Shown here: positions 7,947-16,986 of the stretch, one piece after another
Layout of the letters: the number at the start of each line of letters is the position of its first letter
Position numbering within the stretch: position 1 is the first letter of the stretch
Assembly: GCA_965228615.1 (NCBI GenBank)
Contig: CBDDHT010000004.1
Coordinates: forward strand, 2,604,001-2,668,000
DNA from: CBDDHT01 sp965228615
GTDB lineage: Bacteria; Pseudomonadota; Alphaproteobacteria; Rhizobiales; Methyloligellaceae
Reading direction: 5' to 3'
Length of the DNA: 64,000 bases
Translations under genes and position numbers: made by a program
Notes under the pieces: generated by a model
Databases searched by the model: none
Told to the model about the DNA's origin: nothing
What the model saw: the letters and a program-made list of their open reading frames with translations, nothing else

Positions 7947-9263
7947 ATGAGTCTTGAATTTCCCGCAGAAGATCGCGAACGAACCGTACCCTCAACGGAT
8001 CAGGAACTGCTGTCTCCTACACTTGCAGGTACAGACGAAGAAACGCGACTGCGCAAGCTCCATGAGCTGAAGATCCTCGATACGCCACGTGACGAACGAT
8101 TCGATCGAATCGTCCGCCTGGCTGCGACGCATTTCGGCACACCGATGGCGCGCGTGACATTCGTCGATCGAGACCGCACCTGGTACAAAGCCTGTGTCGG
8201 CCCGCAGGCCGTCGAAAGCCCAAGAAACATTTCAATGTGTGCCCATACAGTGCTGAGCGGCGATGTCCTGGTCTCCCGCGACATGTCAAAAGACCCGCGT
8301 TTCTGCAATAGCCCTCAAGTGGTCGGCAAACCCGGATTGCGATTCTATGCTGGCGCACCAATCATACTCGAAGACGGAACGCGGGTTGGTTCGCTGTGTC
8401 TGGTCGACACAAAACCACGCCCTGATTTTTCGGAACCGGACATCGCATATCTTGAGGATCTGACACAGATTGCCGTTCATGAGCTCGAACTTCATCGTCA
8501 GGCTGTCTCTCGTGAGAACTCGCTCAACGATGCCAGACGGCAGCTTGCTGTTGCGCGAAGCGTCAAAGACCGATTCATGGGTGTAATCAGCCATGAATTG
8601 AAAACGCCGCTCAATCACATTCTCGGTTTCGGCAGGATTCTTGCCGATCAGCAGTTGGGGCCGCTCGGTGGCGAAAGCTATGCGGAAATATCCCGTGACC
8701 TCCTGCATTCGGCAGAACATCTCGAAAGCTTGATTAGCCGGGTCCTGAACTATACGTCGGCAGAAACTAGCGAGCTTCGGCTCTCCGAGACCGTCGTAGC
8801 GACCGAAGCCCTCATGACAAAATGTCTGGAGCTTGTTCGTTCTCGTGCCGTCGATGCCGGTATCAACATCCAGCCGTTCATCCATCCCGATGCGCCCGTC
8901 AAAATCATGGCGGACGAAGTCCAGTTGACCGAGGCCGCCGAACAGATATTGGACAATGCAATCGCGTTTTCGCCACCGGGTGAGACCGTCGAAATCCACG
9001 CCTGCCAACATAGCGATGGCGGGTTCTGCCTTAAGGTACGTGACCGGGGACCCGGCATTGATTCAGAGCGGGTCGAGCAGATGCTGGGTGCATTTACGCA
9101 AGGCGAAACCGGATTAAGTCGCGGCCATGACGGGATCGGTCTGGGCCTGGCGGTCTCTCGGGCGATCATGGAGCTTCATGGCGGCAGTGTCGCGCTTTCC
9201 AAGATTCCGGACGCCGGCACCTGCGCAGAACTGTTGCTCCCCTTAACCCGCAACCGTCTGTAG
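7947..9263 (+). CDS. GAF-domain sensor histidine kinase
   Basis: A 438-residue soluble-looking kinase with no clear membrane segment. A GAF-type sensor domain occupies about residues 45-185. A dimerisation/phosphoacceptor domain follows, with the phosphorylated His in ISHELKTPLNH at about 216. The ATPase domain shows the N box EQILDNAIAFSP, the G1 box DRGPGID and the G2 box GIGLGLAVS. GGGGGA sits six bases before ATG 7947; the frame continues upstream without similarity to the family. No response regulator lies next to it, so the partner is encoded elsewhere. The signal sensed is unknown; GAF domains of this kind bind small ligands, haem or chromophores. The mid-domain SPRNISMCAHTVL is common in GAF kinases of alphaproteobacteria. 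Confidence 0.88.
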   Translation: MSLEFPAEDRERTVPSTDQELLSPTLAGTDEETRLRKLHELKILDTPRDERFDRIVRLAATHFGTPMARVTFVDRDRTWYKACVGPQAVESPRNISMCAHTVLSGDVLVSRDMSKDPRFCNSPQVVGKPGLRFYAGAPIILEDGTRVGSLCLVDTKPRPDFSEPDIAYLEDLTQIAVHELELHRQAVSRENSLNDARRQLAVARSVKDRFMGVISHELKTPLNHILGFGRILADQQLGPLGGESYAEISRDLLHSAEHLESLISRVLNYTSAETSELRLSETVVATEALMTKCLELVRSRAVDAGINIQPFIHPDAPVKIMADEVQLTEAAEQILDNAIAFSPPGETVEIHACQHSDGGFCLKVRDRGPGIDSERVEQMLGAFTQGETGLSRGHDGIGLGLAVSRAIMELHGGSVALSKIPDAGTCAELLLPLTRNRL

Positions 9264-9268
9264 TTCTC

Positions 9269-9324
9269 CAATACCCTGACTTAGCCAGCCCGTGCTGCAG
9301 GTACGGTACAGGGTATTGTTTTCT
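9269..9324 (+). terminator. Candidate terminator after the GAF kinase gene
   Basis: CAATACCCTG at 9269-9278 pairs perfectly with CAGGGTATTG at 9309-9318, followed directly by TTTTCT. The 30-base loop is long for a Rho-independent terminator, but it can fold inside itself. It sits just after the kinase stop codon and before the next gene. Confidence 0.45.
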
Positions 9325-9371
9325 ATGATCTTCCTGTAAAGCAGTTGCTGCTGTGCGTTCCGGGGGAAGTG

Positions 9372-10091
9372 ATGGAGAGTTTGTTCGGCATCGGCGTCTT
9401 CAGCCAGTCTGCTGGTTGGATCGATGCAGTCGGGTTTCTTGCGGCGGGCTTTTCCATCGCGACCTATTCCATGAAAACGATGATCCCGTTGCGAGTCGTA
9501 GCAATCTGCGCCAGCGCATTGTTTCTCTCCTATGGGGTTCTGGCGCCGTCATATCCGCAGATCGTGTTGAACCTTGTCTTGCTGCCGCTCAACGCGCTGC
9601 GGCTGCATCAAATGGTCAATCTGATCGAGCAGGTAAAGCTGTCGCCCGATATGGCCATGTCGATGGATTGGCTTGGGGCCTACAGTGCCAGACGCAAATT
9701 TGCAAAGGGCGATCGGGTCTTCAGCAAAGGCGACGTTGCCGATACGATGTTCTACACGGTGAGTGGACGCTTCGTGCTGGAGGAAATCGGCGTCGAACTC
9801 GGCCCTGGTCAGATCGTCGGGGAAATCGGGATTGTTTCGCCTGACAATCAGCGCACGCAGACATTCGTTTGCGTCGAAGGTGGCGAGTTGCTGACGATCT
9901 CATACGACCGCGTCAAAGAGCTCTACTTTCAAAATCCCAGCTTCGGCTTCTACTTCCTCAATCTCATTGCCGGCCGCTTGATTGCAAACAATGCCGAATT
10001 GGAGAAGCGACTGAGAGAGACGCCGGTGACGAAGCCTCGTGAATTGGATCGAGGACGACAACGCGAGGCCGTGGACCAAATGACTGTCTAG
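9372..10091 (+). CDS. Membrane protein with C-terminal cyclic-nucleotide-binding domain
   Basis: A 239-residue protein. The first 80 residues hold three hydrophobic segments (around AVGFLAAGFSIATYSM, RVVAICASALFLSYGVL and IVLNLVLLPLNALRL), so the N-terminus is probably in the inner membrane. Residues from about 105 to 210 form a Crp/Fnr-type beta-roll: KGDRVFSKGDVADTMFYTVSG and GPGQIVGEIGI are the phosphate-binding-cassette-like motifs. There is no helix-turn-helix after it, so it is not a DNA-binding regulator. A canonical cassette Arg is not evident. ATG 9372 follows GGGGGAAG; nine upstream in-frame codons are less likely coding. Role unknown; a membrane-tethered sensor of cAMP or another nucleotide is possible. 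Confidence 0.7.
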   Translation: MESLFGIGVFSQSAGWIDAVGFLAAGFSIATYSMKTMIPLRVVAICASALFLSYGVLAPSYPQIVLNLVLLPLNALRLHQMVNLIEQVKLSPDMAMSMDWLGAYSARRKFAKGDRVFSKGDVADTMFYTVSGRFVLEEIGVELGPGQIVGEIGIVSPDNQRTQTFVCVEGGELLTISYDRVKELYFQNPSFGFYFLNLIAGRLIANNAELEKRLRETPVTKPRELDRGRQREAVDQMTV

Positions 10092-10119
10092 ATCTCACAC
10101 AGATCTGTATGGTCAGGCC

Positions 10120-11124
10120 ATGACAATTCCAATTTCCGTACTCGATCTCTCGCCGATCATCGAAGGCGGCGACGCCGGGCAATCGCTGCGCAACACGATT
10201 GAGCTTGCCCAGTGTGCAGAGCGTTGTGGCTTCCATCGTTATTGGGTGGCGGAACATCACAACATGCCCGGTATCGCAAGTGCTGCCACATCGGTGGTTA
10301 TTGCGCATATCGCTTCCGCGACCTCGGCGATCCGGGTGGGCGCTGGCGGTATCATGCTGCCCAACCATGCACCGCTCATTATTGCAGAGCAGTTCGGCAC
10401 GCTCGCCGCGCTTCACCCCGGCAGGATCGATCTCGGCCTTGGTCGAGCACCAGGAACGGACCAGACCACCATGCGGGCCCTGCGGCGCACCCTCGCCTCG
10501 GGCGACGATGATTTCCCGCAGGATGTCATCGAGCTGATGGGCTATTTCGGCGAGTCCAAGCCTGATGTGAAGGTCAGAGCCGTCCCGGGCGAAGGGCTCG
10601 ACGTGCCGGTGTGGATCCTCGGCTCAAGCCTCTACGGGGCGCAGCTCGCGGCGATGCTCGGGTTGCCCTACGCCTTCGCCTCTCATTTTGCGCCGGACGA
10701 GATCGAGCGGGCTCCGGCAATCTACCGCGAACGGTTTCAACCGTCGGAGCAATGTCCGGAGCCCTACGTCATGTTGGGCCTCAACATCTGCGCCGCGGAT
10801 ACGGACGACGAGGCGCGGCGCCTGTTTTCCTCGCACCAGCAGGCCATGGTCAACAATCGCACCGGTCGTCCCGGCCGTCTGCCGCCACCGGTCGACAATT
10901 ATGAGGAGCACGTTACGCCGCAAATCGGCGCGCTATTGCAGCATGTGCTCGCCTGCTCGCTCGTTGGCTCACCGCAGACGATTGAAGACGGTCTTGCGCA
11001 CTTTATCGAGAATTCGGGTGCCGACGAGATCATGGTAACCGGGCAGATCTTCGATCATCAGGCACGGCTGAACGCCTTCGGTATCGTCGCAGATGCTTAT
11101 AGCAGACTGTCGCCGGCGGCTTGA
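10120..11124 (+). CDS. Luciferase-like (LLM class) flavin-dependent oxidoreductase
   Basis: A 334-residue (beta/alpha)8 protein of the bacterial luciferase superfamily. It begins with the subgroup signature ISVLDLSPI, followed by RYWVAEHHNMPGIASA and the flavin-contact region VGAGGIMLPNHAPLIIAEQFG, and RIDLGLGRAPGTD. This arrangement matches the YhbW/MsnO8-type subgroup, which uses reduced FMN or F420-like flavin; the substrate is generally unknown. It starts 28 bases after the cyclic-nucleotide-binding membrane protein and may share its transcript. No flavin reductase partner is adjacent. Confidence 0.85.
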   Translation: MTIPISVLDLSPIIEGGDAGQSLRNTIELAQCAERCGFHRYWVAEHHNMPGIASAATSVVIAHIASATSAIRVGAGGIMLPNHAPLIIAEQFGTLAALHPGRIDLGLGRAPGTDQTTMRALRRTLASGDDDFPQDVIELMGYFGESKPDVKVRAVPGEGLDVPVWILGSSLYGAQLAAMLGLPYAFASHFAPDEIERAPAIYRERFQPSEQCPEPYVMLGLNICAADTDDEARRLFSSHQQAMVNNRTGRPGRLPPPVDNYEEHVTPQIGALLQHVLACSLVGSPQTIEDGLAHFIENSGADEIMVTGQIFDHQARLNAFGIVADAYSRLSPAA

Positions 11125-11304
11125 TCGAGCCAACTTGCGTCCAATTGCGCAACGGTTCGATCTAAACATTGTTTCGAGTGAGCCAATGGGCTAGAAAACA
11201 AGTTCGCATACCATATCATCACATCCAATCGATGCTTGGCTGCCGACCACGGTCGTCCGGCTCGACGACTGAAGACCTATGTACACAAGGGTTGAGACTG
11301 AATC

Positions 11305-11673
11305 ATGCAATTGAAAGGGAGCGGCTTGGAAGATCGCCGGAAGGCGGCGGCGAATGCCAAGCTGCAGATGCTGAAGAAATTCAAAGCGGCGCCAAAACCG
11401 GATGATCCGGAGATGGTTGCCAAGCGCGCCGAGCGGGTCGCCATTGCAAAAGCGCGCGAGGACCGCCGTGCGGAACGCGAGCGGTTGAAGCGCGAAGAAG
11501 CGGAACGGCTGAAAGCGGAAGAAGCCGAGCGCGAAGCGGCAGAAGCTGCTGCGCGGGAAGCAGAGCGGAAGAAAGAAGCCGAAATCGTCCTGGCGATGGA
11601 AGCCGAACGCAAAGCCGAACGTGATCGGCGATACGCTGCTCGAAAAGCCAGAAAAAACAAAAGACGCGGCTAG
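11305..11673 (+). CDS. Small highly charged coiled-coil protein (DUF6481-like)
   Basis: A 122-residue protein made almost entirely of Lys, Arg, Glu and Ala, with a long predicted helix of heptads from about residue 40 to 120 (RRAERERLKREEAERLKAEE). It ends with a basic tail, RKARKNKRRG. It begins MQLKGSGLEDRRKAAANAKL, which matches my memory of the short alphaproteobacterial family DUF6481. Function is unknown; the basic tail could bind nucleic acid. Low-complexity composition makes similarity unreliable, but the start, stop and lack of a competing frame support a real gene. Confidence 0.65.
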   Translation: MQLKGSGLEDRRKAAANAKLQMLKKFKAAPKPDDPEMVAKRAERVAIAKAREDRRAERERLKREEAERLKAEEAEREAAEAAAREAERKKEAEIVLAMEAERKAERDRRYAARKARKNKRRG

Positions 11674-11685
11674 CACGCCCGGCAG

Positions 11686-12375
11686 CTACGGCTTTGAGAC
11701 ATTTGCGTTCGTAGCAAGCCAGATGACATGCCGGGGGCCTCGCCCCTTGGCATTCGCGCGTACTTTGACCTCCTCGACCGAGAAGCCCGCCTTGATCAGA
11801 CGCCGTGCGAATTTTGCGTCCGGCGCCGACGACCATTGGGCCAGCATGCCGGCTGGACGCAATGCAGAGCGCGCTGCCTTCAAACCTGCCAGGCTGTAGA
11901 TGGCATCATTGGCCTTGCGCGTAAGCCCCTTGGGGCCGTTGTCGACATCGAGCAGGATCGCATCATAGGTGGCCGTCTCTCCACGTATCAGCGGTCCAAC
12001 GTCTCCTTCGTGGAGATCGACCCGCGGGTCATCAAGACAATCACCGAATATCTCGGCCATTGGCCCCCTGGCCCACGCAGCAACGGCGGGCACCAGTTCA
12101 GCGATCGTCACGCGGGCGCCGCCGCCAAGCGCCGCCAGGGCAGCGCGTAGCGTAAATCCCATCCCCAGTCCGCCGATCAGGATATGAGGCCTGGCTCGGC
12201 CGTTGATCCTCTCGATCGTCATCGTGGCCAGCGCTTCTTCGGACCCGACGAGACGGCTGTTCATCAGCTCGGTGTTTCCCAGTCTTATGGAAAACTCCGT
12301 ACCGCGCTGCATCAGCCGCAGCTCGCCGCCGTCATCCGGCATATCGGCCGAGTCAAGATGGACCCATGGAATCAT
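11686..12375 (-). CDS. Spermidine-synthase-like SAM-dependent methyltransferase-fold protein
   Basis: A 229-residue protein with a Rossmann fold of the spermidine synthase/methyltransferase kind. The nucleotide-binding motif is ILIGGLGMGFTLRAAL, followed by an acidic residue at the end of the next strand (VTIAELVPAV) and YDAILLDVDNGP. It lacks the polyamine-site signature, so polyamine synthesis is not implied. AAGGAG at 12382-12387 (minus strand) lies six bases before ATG 12375; the frame also opens at a TTG two codons earlier. It is convergent with the small charged protein gene, with only 12 bases between, and divergent from the MFS carrier gene. Substrate unknown. Confidence 0.75.
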   Translation of the reverse strand: MIPWVHLDSADMPDDGGELRLMQRGTEFSIRLGNTELMNSRLVGSEEALATMTIERINGRARPHILIGGLGMGFTLRAALAALGGGARVTIAELVPAVAAWARGPMAEIFGDCLDDPRVDLHEGDVGPLIRGETATYDAILLDVDNGPKGLTRKANDAIYSLAGLKAARSALRPAGMLAQWSSAPDAKFARRLIKAGFSVEEVKVRANAKGRGPRHVIWLATNANVSKP

Positions 12376-12504
12376 AGACAACTCCTTGACCGATAGAGGA
12401 TAGGTTCGTTCCTAGCACGCACGATCTCGACACCATACGACTCAAATAAGCGCCCTTCGACTGGTTCGGGCCAATCTCACTTCAACCAAGGGAAACACTG
12501 CTAG

Positions 12505-13806
12505 GTGCGCCAGCGACTTGTTCAGGGAATCGCAGACAGGCTGCCCTTCTACTATGGCTGGGTCATCCTGGCTTGCGTTTGTGCGGCTTCTTTCTCCAGG
12601 CAGGGCCCAGCGGTCGCCACGCTCTCCATCTTCGTCGATCCGATGACGTCCGATTTCGGCTGGTCGATGACGGAGATTTCCCTCGCTGTCTCCGTCGGTG
12701 GTGTACTTGGGGCTATTGTTTCCCCGCTGATCGGACCAATCGCCGACCGGCATGGCGCCCGGACCATTCTTTGCCTGGCGGTAGCGAGCACAGGCGTGGC
12801 GCTCCTGATGCTGTCCTTCACCAACTCGCTCCTGTTCTTTTATGTCTTCTTCTGTACCGCTCGTATGAATTTCACCGGGCCCTACGATATTGGCATCTAT
12901 GGCTCGATCGTGAATTGGTTCGTACGGCGGCGAACATTTGTCACCTCCATTGCGACGGTAGCCATGATGGCCGGGCTGGTGGCGATGCCGCTGATTGCGC
13001 ATTTTGCCATTCTCGCGAATGGGTGGCGGACTGCCTGGCTCATGGTCGGCCTGACGGTACTGGTGGTCGGCTTCCTTCCGTGCTGGCTCCTTCTCGTGCG
13101 CAGACCGGAGGACATGGGGCTCCGGCCCGATGGCGACGAAACGCCGAATTCAGGCGAGCGGGAGAAGAGATATGACGCATCCACCGGTCAAAGCGCAGAA
13201 CCGGCGCCGGATACGGAACCGGCATTCAGCCGCCGGGAAGCGCTGGCAACGCCGGCCTTCTGGTTGCTGTCCCTCTTTACGCTCCTTGTCTATCCTGTCC
13301 AGGCCGGTATCAGCCTCCATCAGGCTCCCCTTTTGATCGAGCGCGGTCTCGACCCGACCGTTGCCGCCACGGCGGTCAGCACATTTTCGCTTCTCTCGGC
13401 CGTTGTGGGATTCGGCTATGGTTTCTGGCCGAAACGGGTGCCACTACGGTTGGCTCTGGTTCTGACGGCCGCCGTCTTGGGGTCCAGCTGTCTGGTCATG
13501 CTTTCGATCGACAGCGCCCTGATGGCCTATGGTGCCGCGGCACTGTTCGGCGCAGGGATCGGCGGGCTGGTGACCATGCTCCCCGTTGCATGGGCCGATT
13601 ATTTCGGGCGCAGCAGTTTTGGTGCCATTCGCGGGCTGGCATTGACGATCCAGGTCGTTGCCCAGGCTATGGGCCCGTTGATCTCCGGCGTCCTGAGAGA
13701 TATGTCCGGATCCTATGATCTTTCGCTCACCGTACTTGCGATATTGGCCTTTGTTGGCGCTGCAGCAGCGCTCGTTGCAAGCCCGCCGGCACGGCCGGCA
13801 AGGTAA
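12505..13806 (+). CDS. MFS transporter
   Basis: A 433-residue inner-membrane carrier with about 12 transmembrane helices and a hydrophilic central loop at roughly residues 195-235 (EKRYDASTGQSAEPAPDTEP). The major-facilitator loop motif appears as GPIADRHGARTI between helices 2 and 3. The N-terminal LPFYYGWVILAC opening is typical of the oxalate/formate and monocarboxylate branch of MFS, so a small organic acid is the likely cargo; this is inferred. The start is GTG 12505, with AGGGAA about ten bases upstream. It ends nine bases from the convergent enoyl-CoA hydratase gene. Confidence 0.85.
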   Translation: MRQRLVQGIADRLPFYYGWVILACVCAASFSRQGPAVATLSIFVDPMTSDFGWSMTEISLAVSVGGVLGAIVSPLIGPIADRHGARTILCLAVASTGVALLMLSFTNSLLFFYVFFCTARMNFTGPYDIGIYGSIVNWFVRRRTFVTSIATVAMMAGLVAMPLIAHFAILANGWRTAWLMVGLTVLVVGFLPCWLLLVRRPEDMGLRPDGDETPNSGEREKRYDASTGQSAEPAPDTEPAFSRREALATPAFWLLSLFTLLVYPVQAGISLHQAPLLIERGLDPTVAATAVSTFSLLSAVVGFGYGFWPKRVPLRLALVLTAAVLGSSCLVMLSIDSALMAYGAAALFGAGIGGLVTMLPVAWADYFGRSSFGAIRGLALTIQVVAQAMGPLISGVLRDMSGSYDLSLTVLAILAFVGAAAALVASPPARPAR

Positions 13807-13815
13807 CCGTTACCC

Positions 13816-14631
13816 TTATTTCTTCTCCTCCGCGTCCATCGCCTCCCAATTGAAGTCCATGGGCTGCTTGTTCAAAAAGTTCGCTGTCGCGTCCTTATGA
13901 TAGGCGGTTGCAAAGAACACGGCCTGCGCGGCGGCTTCCATTTCCACCAATGCTTGAGCATCCAGGTTGAATGACTGGTTCAAGATGCGTTTGCTGCAGC
14001 CGATCGCCGCTGTCGAAGCTTTGGTCAACCGCCGCGCCAACGCCATCGCTTCGTCCATCAATGTCTCGTGCGGATGGATCTCCATGGCGATGCCGAGTTG
14101 CTTGGCTTCTTCGGCGAATATCGGTCTGTTCGTGTAGACGATCTCCTTCGCCTTTTGCAGACCGACAATGCGCGGCAGCGTGAACAGACAACCCACATCC
14201 GGCACCAGCCCGATGCGGGAAAAGACACAACAGAGCCGCGCACGCTCTGACACCAGAATAAAATCCGCCCCGAGAGCCAGTCCGAATCCACCGCCATAGG
14301 CGGGCCCGTCGACGGCTGCAATGACAGGGATTTCAAGATTGAGCAGGACTTGAAACCAATCATGGACCTGATAGATGCGTCTTCGATCCTGGTCGATCGG
14401 ACGATCCGCTGCGTTGAGCGATTTCAGATCGCCGCCGGCACTGAAAACACCATCGGAACCCGTCATGATCAGGGCGCCGATTTCGCGGTCATATTGCCGT
14501 GCGCGAAAGAGTTTTAGTAGATCATCCTTGAGCTCTTGCGAAAACGCGTTGCGCTGTTTCGGACGGGTGAATGTGACGATACCGACGCGGTCTTTCACCT
14601 CGTAAGTCAGAGTTTGATACGACTCAGCCAT
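13816..14631 (-). CDS. Enoyl-CoA hydratase/isomerase family protein
   Basis: A 271-residue crotonase-fold protein. The oxyanion-hole residues lie in FSAGGDLKSL (about 65) and DGPAYGGGFGLALGADF (about 110). The second catalytic region reads FSRIGLVPDVGCLFTLPRIVG, in which the residue equivalent to the second catalytic glutamate appears to be Asp, as in PaaG-like isomerases and some hydratases. It probably acts on a CoA ester in fatty or aromatic acid breakdown. It is transcribed away from the corrinoid protein gene, with a 480-base divergent region between. The exact reaction cannot be read from sequence. Confidence 0.85.
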   Translation of the reverse strand: MAESYQTLTYEVKDRVGIVTFTRPKQRNAFSQELKDDLLKLFRARQYDREIGALIMTGSDGVFSAGGDLKSLNAADRPIDQDRRRIYQVHDWFQVLLNLEIPVIAAVDGPAYGGGFGLALGADFILVSERARLCCVFSRIGLVPDVGCLFTLPRIVGLQKAKEIVYTNRPIFAEEAKQLGIAMEIHPHETLMDEAMALARRLTKASTAAIGCSKRILNQSFNLDAQALVEMEAAAQAVFFATAYHKDATANFLNKQPMDFNWEAMDAEEKK

Positions 14632-15111
14632 GTGTCCCTCTCTGTTTCCCGAAGCTGGTTAAACCTTCCACTCACCGGCGACATTCCTGCATTCACCCGC
14701 AAGATTTCTCCTGCATTCAGGAATTTCCGGAAGGAGATGAGCCGATGCTCCGTAGTTTGCCGTTGCTGGCTATGCCCGGCGCCGGCTTACCATCTGCGCA
14801 TGCAGATATCTATTGAGACTGTAATTGGTCGGCCATCCGGAGATGCCACTCGAGGCGCCTGTCCGATTGGACTCGGCCACATCCGCTCCCCGAAACAAGA
14901 CGAGCCGGAATCCCGAATTCCGGTCATGTTGCAGTGGCCGACTGATCCAGATCAGTGCAAGTCAACCCAATCCATTCACTGATATACCTGTGATATATGT
15001 GCTGAACCGATTTGTTTCTCCGTTGCGTCGGCCCGGCACATGGCTCTGTTTGGATCGAGGCGAGGCCTGCACCAGCACGCAGGTCCCTGGCTCTTGATGT
15101 GGGAGGGAAAC
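14632..15111. other. Divergent intergenic region before the corrinoid methyl-transfer genes
   Basis: No coding sequence is supported in these 480 bases. It holds a palindrome and a pair of direct repeats, annotated separately. I looked for a cobalamin riboswitch because a B12 protein follows and saw no B12 box. Confidence 0.6.
14941..14997 (+). promoter_or_regulatory. Candidate operator: palindrome plus direct repeats
   Basis: ACTGATCCAGATCAGT at 14941-14956 is a perfect 7+2+7 palindrome. About 24 bases later TGATATA occurs twice, at 14980 and 14991, one helical turn (11 bases) apart. The group lies 115-170 bases before the GTG of the corrinoid protein gene. Binding of a regulator is inferred from symmetry only. 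Confidence 0.4.
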
Positions 15112-15753
15112 GTGAGCGTTCAGAAAATCTACGACGCCGTACTGGAGTATGACGAGGACGAAGTGGCGCGCCTCGTGCAGGCCGAAATCGACGCTGGTTC
15201 AAATGTACAGACGATCCTGGATGACGGGATGATCGCCGCCCTGGATGTCATCGGTGCGAAGTTCTGTGAGGGTACGATATTCGTTCCCGAGATGCTGATG
15301 GCCGCGGAAGCCGTGCAGGCCGGGCTCGATCTCTTGCGGCCGCTGCTGGCAAGTTCGGGTGCCAAACCGATCGGCACCGTCGTTCTCGGAACGGTGAAGG
15401 GCGACCTGCACGACATCGGGAAGAATCTCGTCGGCATGATGTTCGAAGGCGCGGGCTTCCGCCTCGTCGATCTGGGGACTGATGTGGGCGCGGAAGAGTT
15501 TATCCAAGCCGCCCAGGAGAACGACGCCGACATTGTTGCAATGTCCGGTCTTCTTACAACATCGATGCCGGAGATGCGGCGAGCGGTACAGGCGGTGAAC
15601 GACGCAAACGAGAAGCGCAACGTCAATGTCAAGATTCTTATTGGCGGACCGCCGATCAATGAAAAATTCGCAGAGGAGATCGGCGCCGACGGCTACGGGA
15701 TCGACGCGCCGGGAGCCGTGGAAATGGCAAGAGACATGGTCGCCGCGCCATAA
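15112..15753 (+). CDS. Corrinoid (B12-binding) methyl-carrier protein
   Basis: A 213-residue protein of the MtaC/MtbC/MttC type, which carries a methyl group on cobalamin between two methyltransferases. The N-terminal helical cap covers about residues 1-85. The C-terminal Rossmann domain holds the lower-ligand motif GDLHDIGKN with Asp 98, His 100 and Gly 103, then the family's LVDLGTDV and MSGLLTTSM loops. GTG 15112 has GGGAGGGA four to ten bases before it; an in-frame ATG at 15097 would include that site and is less likely. The UroD-type methyltransferase and DUF1638 genes follow, forming one unit. No MtaB- or MttB-type partner is in the window. Confidence 0.92.
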   Translation: MSVQKIYDAVLEYDEDEVARLVQAEIDAGSNVQTILDDGMIAALDVIGAKFCEGTIFVPEMLMAAEAVQAGLDLLRPLLASSGAKPIGTVVLGTVKGDLHDIGKNLVGMMFEGAGFRLVDLGTDVGAEEFIQAAQENDADIVAMSGLLTTSMPEMRRAVQAVNDANEKRNVNVKILIGGPPINEKFAEEIGADGYGIDAPGAVEMARDMVAAP

Positions 15754-15816
15754 GAGCCTCCAGCCTGCCCGCTTGACCTTTGAGATGCTTTCTTCTGACC
15801 CGGGAGGTCCCGAACC

Positions 15817-16974
15817 ATGACTTGGACACATCGCGAACGCATTTTGGCTACTCTCAACCATGAAGAGCCGGACCGGGTGGCAATCGACTTCGGTGGCGCG
15901 GAGTTCACGACGATCACGCTGGCCGCCTACGAAAAGCTCAAACGGCATCTCCACGTCGAGACGCCGACAGAGGCGATGTCCATCATCCACTCCGTTGCCC
16001 ACCCGGCCGAAGAAATCCTTCACAAGTTCGGCGTGGACACACGCAATGTTCAGCCCGGCCCCTACGAGGGCGGCGCCGATCGCTGGATCGACGACAACAA
16101 TTATATGGACATTTTCGGCGTCCACTGGAAACGCACCGAAGAGGATGTCGACCAGCACTTCCTGCACAAGGACGGCCCGTTCTACGAAGGCAAGCTCACC
16201 GTCGAGGTCGTTGAAGCCAATGACTGGCCCGACGGCCGTAATCCAGGCCTCGCCAATGGCGTTCGGGAACGGGTCGAGCAGATCAAATCAAGCGGCGAAG
16301 ACCATGCCGTCTGCCTCTATCTTCCGGGAGGCGTCATCCACCGCGGCTACGCCATGCGTGGATTCGAGGCCTATCTGAAAGACCTCTACAAGAGCCCGGA
16401 AGCCCTGACACGGATGATGGACAAACTCTGCGACTTCTGGTGCGACACCGCCGAAACCGTGATCGAAGCTGCTGGCCCGGACAATATCGACATCATCTAT
16501 TTCGGCGAGGATTTAGGGACCCAGGAGGGCTGCATGTTCGACCCCGAAGGGATCTACGCCAAATACCTAAAACCGCGCCATCGCAGGATGGTCGAGACGG
16601 CAAAGAGTCTCACCAATCAGAAAGCCAAGGTCTGCTTTCACTGCTGTGGATCTGCGTATCATTTCATTCCGCATCTGATCGACATCGGTATCGATGCCCT
16701 GAATCCGGTCCAAGTCACCGCCAAGAATATGGAGCCCGAGCGTCTCAAGGAGGAGTTTGGCGACAAGCTCTGCTTCTGGGGCGGGATCAATACCCAGGAA
16801 GTCCTGCCGTTCGCGACCCCCGACGAGGTTGCCGCCGAAACGCGCCGCGTCATCGATATTCTGGGCAAAGGCGGCGGGTATATTCTCAACAGCGTTCACA
16901 ATATCCAAGCGGAAGTGCCGCCGGAAAATATCGTGGCGATGTTCGAGACGGGCGTTCAGCATCACTATCACTGA
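15817..16974 (+). CDS. Uroporphyrinogen decarboxylase-family methyltransferase (MtaA/CmuA-like)
   Basis: A 385-residue TIM-barrel protein of the UroD superfamily, in the branch that moves methyl groups to or from corrinoid proteins. The metal-site motif HxC is seen in FHCCGS (His 275, Cys 277). The third ligand is normally a cysteine near the C-terminus; here that region reads NSVHNIQAEVPPENI, so a His may replace it. The protein lacks the arginine cluster of true uroporphyrinogen decarboxylase, as far as I can see. It lies 63 bases after the corrinoid protein gene and 12 bases before the DUF1638 gene. It could either demethylate a substrate or transfer the methyl from the corrinoid to an acceptor such as tetrahydrofolate; the direction is not determined. 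Confidence 0.88.
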   Translation: MTWTHRERILATLNHEEPDRVAIDFGGAEFTTITLAAYEKLKRHLHVETPTEAMSIIHSVAHPAEEILHKFGVDTRNVQPGPYEGGADRWIDDNNYMDIFGVHWKRTEEDVDQHFLHKDGPFYEGKLTVEVVEANDWPDGRNPGLANGVRERVEQIKSSGEDHAVCLYLPGGVIHRGYAMRGFEAYLKDLYKSPEALTRMMDKLCDFWCDTAETVIEAAGPDNIDIIYFGEDLGTQEGCMFDPEGIYAKYLKPRHRRMVETAKSLTNQKAKVCFHCCGSAYHFIPHLIDIGIDALNPVQVTAKNMEPERLKEEFGDKLCFWGGINTQEVLPFATPDEVAAETRRVIDILGKGGGYILNSVHNIQAEVPPENIVAMFETGVQHHYH

Positions 16975-16986
16975 GATGGTGTCGTC

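Noticed and set aside
14632..15111. Possible cobalamin riboswitch ahead of the corrinoid protein gene
   Set aside because: No B12 box or pairing P1/P2 stems could be seen.
15199..16167. A 322-codon minus-strand frame across the corrinoid and UroD-type genes
   Set aside because: It spans two well-supported plus-strand genes and their spacer, so it is a shadow.
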